Shown here in pieces: positions 60,525 through 64,000 of a stretch of DNA of 64,000 bases (position 1 is its first letter; every line of letters starts with the position of its first letter). Below the pieces are notes generated by a model. The model ran no database searches and was not told the origin of the DNA. It saw only the letters and a program-made list of their open reading frames with translations. Origin of the DNA: Bacteroidales bacterium. Its GTDB lineage: Bacteria; Bacteroidota; Bacteroidia; Bacteroidales; UBA12077. Location: contig JAEINU010000002.1 in NCBI GenBank assembly GCA_016342685.1, positions 639,085 to 703,084 of the forward strand. The letters are read 5' to 3'. Position numbers and translations under genes: made by a program.

Positions 60525-62888
60525 ATGCTAAAACACTACATTTTATTTTCCATAAGAAAAATACATAAACAGAAATTTTACTCCATTTTCAATACACTAG
60601 GATTAAGCATTGGTTTATCATTATCATTTTTAATATTGCTATTTATTATAAATCAAACAGGTTTTGATAAACAACATACTAAAAAAGACAGCATCTACAG
60701 ATTACTTTGCAATTATCATCCCGAAGGTTCCGAATCAAATTACGCATTATCTTATTGGGAAGAAGAGGTTATTACTAAATTAAACGATGAATATCCCGAG
60801 GTTCAGAAAATAGCCAGCCTATATCGATTTTTTAGTAAAATCACAGTAATGAACCATACTTTTCTACAAGAAGAACCTAATGTAATAATTACTGAATCTG
60901 AAATAACAGACATTTTCACTTTCCCAGTAATTAAAGGTGATCCAAGCGATTTACTAACCGACGATTATAATGTTTTAATTACCGAATCTAAATCAAAAAT
61001 ATATTTTGGAAATCAAAATCCTATTGGAGAAATTTTAACATTAAAAACAACGCAAGACACCATTCTATTAAAAGTAAAAGCAATTATTAAAGATTTTCCA
61101 GAAAATTCAACTTTAAAACCCGATTTCATCATACGGGTAAAAGATTGTTATAAAAAGCTTAGCAATGTATTTCCAGAGGAAACTTATTTATTAATTAATC
61201 CCGATGCAGATATTGACAAGATGCAAAATAAGATGCCTGAATTTCGATATGATTTCGGTACAATAATGATAAGCAAATACGCATTACAATCATTTAATGA
61301 CATCTATTTCAGATCTGATTTTCTCAACTACAATCCAAAAAAAGAAGGCAATATCGAACATATTTATATCTTATCGATTATTGCTTTAATTATATTTTTA
61401 GTCTCAATTAACTATTATATAATATATTCCATTTTCGATACTAAAACATTAATAAAAGATATTGCCATAAAAAAAACATTAGGTGCTTCAATAAAAAACA
61501 TTAGAACCGAGCAATTAATTAGCTCTCTTATTTACCTATCGACAAACGTAATAATTGCTTTGTTTGTTACCTATTTACTTATTCCTATATGGAATAAATT
61601 CTTCGAGGTTAATTTATATCCAACAATTTATGAAAATTACAAATTTATAGCAGCCGTAGTTGTAATTTTACTTTTTGCTTCGTTCTCATCTGGCGGATAC
61701 ATTACTTTTTATATCTCTAGATTAAATCCCTTTGAGCTATTTCATTCATCGTTTATCTCAATAAAAAGTATTGGTTTCCTGCAGAAAGCTATACTTACAT
61801 TTCAGATTATTTTATTTATAGGACTTTTAAGTTTTTCGATTACCATTAGAAAACAATTAAACTATGCATCGATAAAAGATTCTGGTTTTGATATTGAAAA
61901 TCTTTTACAAATTGATTTCACGAAAAAAGAGCTAAAAGAATTTTATTTCCCTTTTGTTGATGAGATCAAGAAGCTCCCATTTGTTGAAAATGTTTCAGGT
62001 GCATATTTTCCAATCCCCAATAATCGTATGATGAAGAAGCATGTACCAAAATATAAGAATACCGATCAGAATGTTATTCTAAATTTATTATTTGCAGATA
62101 AAAATTACTTCAGAACGATGAAAATTGACCTTAGGAAAAATTATTTAAATGATAATCTCTTCCGAAATAAAAAGGCTATAATTATTAATGAAGCTGCTGC
62201 TCAACAATTAGGAATTAACAAAGGTACACCTATGCCCGTTTGTCTATCTGAAGAACGAGCAATAATTATAGAAGAAATTTGTAATAATTTTGATATTCAA
62301 GGCATAAAGCAAAAGTCAGAACCTTTAGGTATTCAATTATCAGAATCTGAACATAAATTCTTATTTGTTAGATTAAAAACTGATCAACAAATCGAAGCTC
62401 TCAACTCAATAAAAACTAAATATAAGAATATAACAAAGGGTCAAATACTATCAGCAGCGTTTGTTAAAGACAATATCAAACAGTTTTATAAGTCAGATTA
62501 CAAACTACTTAAAGCAATACAAACAGGAACTTTCTTAACAATATTAATATCATTTATTAGTTTAATAAACGTTTATCTTTTAAGTTTAAAATCGAGAACA
62601 AAAGAATTACTTCTAAGAAAATTTTCAGGAGCTAACGAATTTTATATCAACATTCTATTTATAAAAGATCAATTAAAAATTCTATTTTTAGCATTAATAA
62701 TAAGTATTCCTATATCTGTCTGGCTAATTAATAAATGGTTAAACAACTACGCTCAGCATATTAATGTTTCCAGTAAAACCTTTATAATCTCAATAATTCT
62801 AGCGTTTATATGTATGAGCTTTGCATCACTTATAAGCACTAGAATAATTTACAGAAAGAGTATATTATCAAACTTAAATAAGCCTTAA
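60525..62888 (+). CDS. FtsX/MacB-type ABC transporter permease
   Basis: A 787-residue permease without an ATPase domain. It has two halves, each with a periplasmic MacB-PCD-like domain and membrane helices: the N-terminal helix FNTLGLSIGLSLSFLILLFI, a middle group (IYILSIIALIIFLVSINYYI, IAIKKTLGASIKNIRTEQLI) and the C-terminal group (LLLRKFSGANEFYINILFIK). The KKTLGAS motif is the FtsX coupling region. The partner ATPase gene is not in the window. In Bacteroidota such 780-800 residue permeases are common and of unknown substrate. Confidence 0.9.
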   Translation: MLKHYILFSIRKIHKQKFYSIFNTLGLSIGLSLSFLILLFIINQTGFDKQHTKKDSIYRLLCNYHPEGSESNYALSYWEEEVITKLNDEYPEVQKIASLYRFFSKITVMNHTFLQEEPNVIITESEITDIFTFPVIKGDPSDLLTDDYNVLITESKSKIYFGNQNPIGEILTLKTTQDTILLKVKAIIKDFPENSTLKPDFIIRVKDCYKKLSNVFPEETYLLINPDADIDKMQNKMPEFRYDFGTIMISKYALQSFNDIYFRSDFLNYNPKKEGNIEHIYILSIIALIIFLVSINYYIIYSIFDTKTLIKDIAIKKTLGASIKNIRTEQLISSLIYLSTNVIIALFVTYLLIPIWNKFFEVNLYPTIYENYKFIAAVVVILLFASFSSGGYITFYISRLNPFELFHSSFISIKSIGFLQKAILTFQIILFIGLLSFSITIRKQLNYASIKDSGFDIENLLQIDFTKKELKEFYFPFVDEIKKLPFVENVSGAYFPIPNNRMMKKHVPKYKNTDQNVILNLLFADKNYFRTMKIDLRKNYLNDNLFRNKKAIIINEAAAQQLGINKGTPMPVCLSEERAIIIEEICNNFDIQGIKQKSEPLGIQLSESEHKFLFVRLKTDQQIEALNSIKTKYKNITKGQILSAAFVKDNIKQFYKSDYKLLKAIQTGTFLTILISFISLINVYLLSLKSRTKELLLRKFSGANEFYINILFIKDQLKILFLALIISIPISVWLINKWLNNYAQHINVSSKTFIISIILAFICMSFASLISTRIIYRKSILSNLNKP

Positions 62889-62895
62889 AGTCGAT

Positions 62896-63645
62896 TTAGT
62901 TTATTCTTTGCTTAACAGCTTCGTAAATTAATATAGATGCTGCTACAGAAACATTTAATGATTCTATTTCTCCTAGTATTGGAATTTTAACCATCTGATC
63001 GGCAATTCGTAAATATTCCATATCAACACCCTTATCTTCTGCACCCATTAATATAGCAGTTGGAATTGAAAAGTCGGTTTTATAATACATATCGGTTGCC
63101 TTTTCCGTTGCAGCCACAATCTGGATTCCACTCTCTTGTAAAAACTTAATAGTTGCTGTTAAACTTTTAACCCTACAAACAGGGATGTTTAAAAGAGCTC
63201 CAGCAGATGTTTTAACAGCATCGCCAGATATTTGAGCCGATCCTTTTTCTGGAATAATAATAGCATCTGCACCTGCACACTCAGCGGTTCGTGTTATTGC
63301 ACCAAAATTCCGCACATCAGTAACTTTATCTAAAACAACAAATAAAGGGTTTCTCCCTCTCTCATATAACGACGGGAGTATATTCTCTATGTTCTGAAAT
63401 TCGATTGGAGAAATGAAAGCAAGTACTCCTTGATGATTTTTCATCGTTACTCGATTAATTCTCTCATTAGGAACATATTGAAAAGGAATTTGAAACTCTC
63501 TTACTAAAGGCATTAGCTCCTGAATTAACTCCCCTTTTAAACCACTCCGAATCATTAACTTATCTATCTGCTTACCAGAATTAATTGCCTCAATAATTGC
63601 TCTTATTCCAAATATAAAATCCTTCTTTTCTTTCATCCTAATCAT
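62896..63645 (-). CDS. rlmB: 23S rRNA (guanosine-2'-O)-methyltransferase RlmB
   Basis: A 249-residue SpoU-family protein. The N-terminal L30e-like substrate-binding domain (IFGIRAIIEAINSGKQIDKL, MIRSGLKGELIQELM) precedes the knotted SAM-binding domain: DKVTDVRNFGAITRTAECAG, PTAILMGAEDKGVD and SLNVSVAASILIYEAVKQRI. These are motifs 1-3 of SpoU enzymes. It methylates a conserved guanosine in 23S rRNA. ATG at 63645 overlaps the stop of the preceding gene (ATGA); the ATG three codons later is an alternative. Confidence 0.93.
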   Translation of the reverse strand: MIRMKEKKDFIFGIRAIIEAINSGKQIDKLMIRSGLKGELIQELMPLVREFQIPFQYVPNERINRVTMKNHQGVLAFISPIEFQNIENILPSLYERGRNPLFVVLDKVTDVRNFGAITRTAECAGADAIIIPEKGSAQISGDAVKTSAGALLNIPVCRVKSLTATIKFLQESGIQIVAATEKATDMYYKTDFSIPTAILMGAEDKGVDMEYLRIADQMVKIPILGEIESLNVSVAASILIYEAVKQRIN

Positions 63646-64000
63646 TTTTGATAATAAATAATTTCACCATTTTTCCACAATCTTATGGTTGAATCCCAAC
63701 CTGAATCTTTTATTTTATCTCGTTTTAGTATATAATGATTTAAACTAAATGTATTTTCGTAATAGCTAAATGTAAAACTTATTCCTGGTCCTAAATCAAC
63801 CGGAGCATAAATCCATTTTTCTTCATTGTCCGATTTAAAAATGTAATCTGGCAATCCGTAAATAATATATATCATTCCACGATCGGTTTGCCAACCTTCT
63901 ACAAAAGATGTAAAATATTGGTTAGCATATTCGACCCGCTTATAAAATATTTTTACTAAATCTCTTGATCTTTCAATATTACTTACCTTACTAAGCCAGA
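63642..64000 (-). CDS. GWxTD-domain protein (C-terminal part)
   Basis: The frame is open to the window edge and ends at 63642. The part seen, about 119 residues, contains KRVEYANQYFTSFVEGWQTD and RGMIYIIYGLPDYIF, the hallmark of the Bacteroidota GWxTD domain, followed by WDSTIRLWKNGEIIYYQK. Full-length proteins are usually 400-500 residues, exported, and of unknown function. It overlaps the rlmB start, so the two genes are coupled. Confidence 0.88.
   Translation of the reverse strand, partial: WLSKVSNIERSRDLVKIFYKRVEYANQYFTSFVEGWQTDRGMIYIIYGLPDYIFKSDNEEKWIYAPVDLGPGISFTFSYYENTFSLNHYILKRDKIKDSGWDSTIRLWKNGEIIYYQK

Overview
The window is AT-rich chromosomal DNA of a Bacteroidota bacterium, probably a marine relative of the Marinifilaceae/Marinilabiliales (lineage is inference). 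Supporting marks are a SusC-type receptor, a tmRNA with the tag GENNYALAA, TAnnTTTG-like promoter boxes, GWxTD, DUF3127 and DUF6150 proteins, and almost no Shine-Dalgarno sequences. No insertion sequence, phage gene, CRISPR array or tRNA was seen.

Region 1 (1-14.7 kb) is mostly ordinary chromosome: a truncated SusC receptor, a LytTR response regulator with its LytS-type kinase, a saccharopine-dehydrogenase-like enzyme, tmRNA, acyl-CoA synthetase, small DUF proteins, an ECF sigma factor, a CarH-like MerR/B12 regulator, a subtilisin lipoprotein, MnmD, two peptidyl-prolyl isomerases and a DUF3127 protein.

Region 2 (14.7-48.4 kb) is the remarkable part: a roughly 30 kb ribosomal-peptide (RiPP) locus, entirely on the minus strand. 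It encodes a split class I lanthipeptide dehydratase (LanB glutamylation and elimination parts on separate genes, as in pinensin-type Bacteroidota clusters), a LanC cyclase with intact zinc ligands, four large YcaO proteins resembling E. coli YcaO, a cobalamin-binding radical SAM protein and two further radical SAM proteins. It also encodes two glycosyltransferase-like proteins (one ending in a PqqD/RRE-like domain), a PIG-L type deacetylase, two S41 peptidases, a C39-peptidase ABC exporter with its HlyD partner, and a VKOR-thioredoxin fusion. Short unannotated genes between these encode the likely substrates: a 58-residue lanthipeptide-like precursor between lanC and a YcaO gene (35013-35189), a 54-residue GG-leader peptide with four evenly spaced cysteines beside the VKOR gene (42842-43006), and a 55-residue GG-leader proline-rich peptide (48226-48393) with a decayed relative next to it (47964-48137).

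Regulation appears shared. Three intergenic regions, upstream of the VKOR gene, the large S41 gene and the small gene heading the export operon, carry the same architecture: a TTGATTAAAGTT-like block, then three ACGnAAA-type half sites exactly 21 bp apart, then a TTTG box about 41 nt further on. This is the geometry of LytTR activator operators. Three tandem genes for stand-alone LytTR DNA-binding proteins and a kinase with a degraded ATPase domain sit at the upstream end of the locus (44.9-46.9 kb). I read the locus as a LytTR-controlled, multi-enzyme peptide natural-product system with three transcription units: VKOR/peptide, biosynthesis, and export.

Region 3 (48.5-64 kb) holds a TPR-CHAT protein, two ECF sigma/anti-sigma-like pairs, a DUF6249 protein, an M64 peptidase, an MscS channel, a DUF6150 repeat protein, two sensor kinases, an FtsX/MacB-type permease, RlmB and the end of a GWxTD protein.
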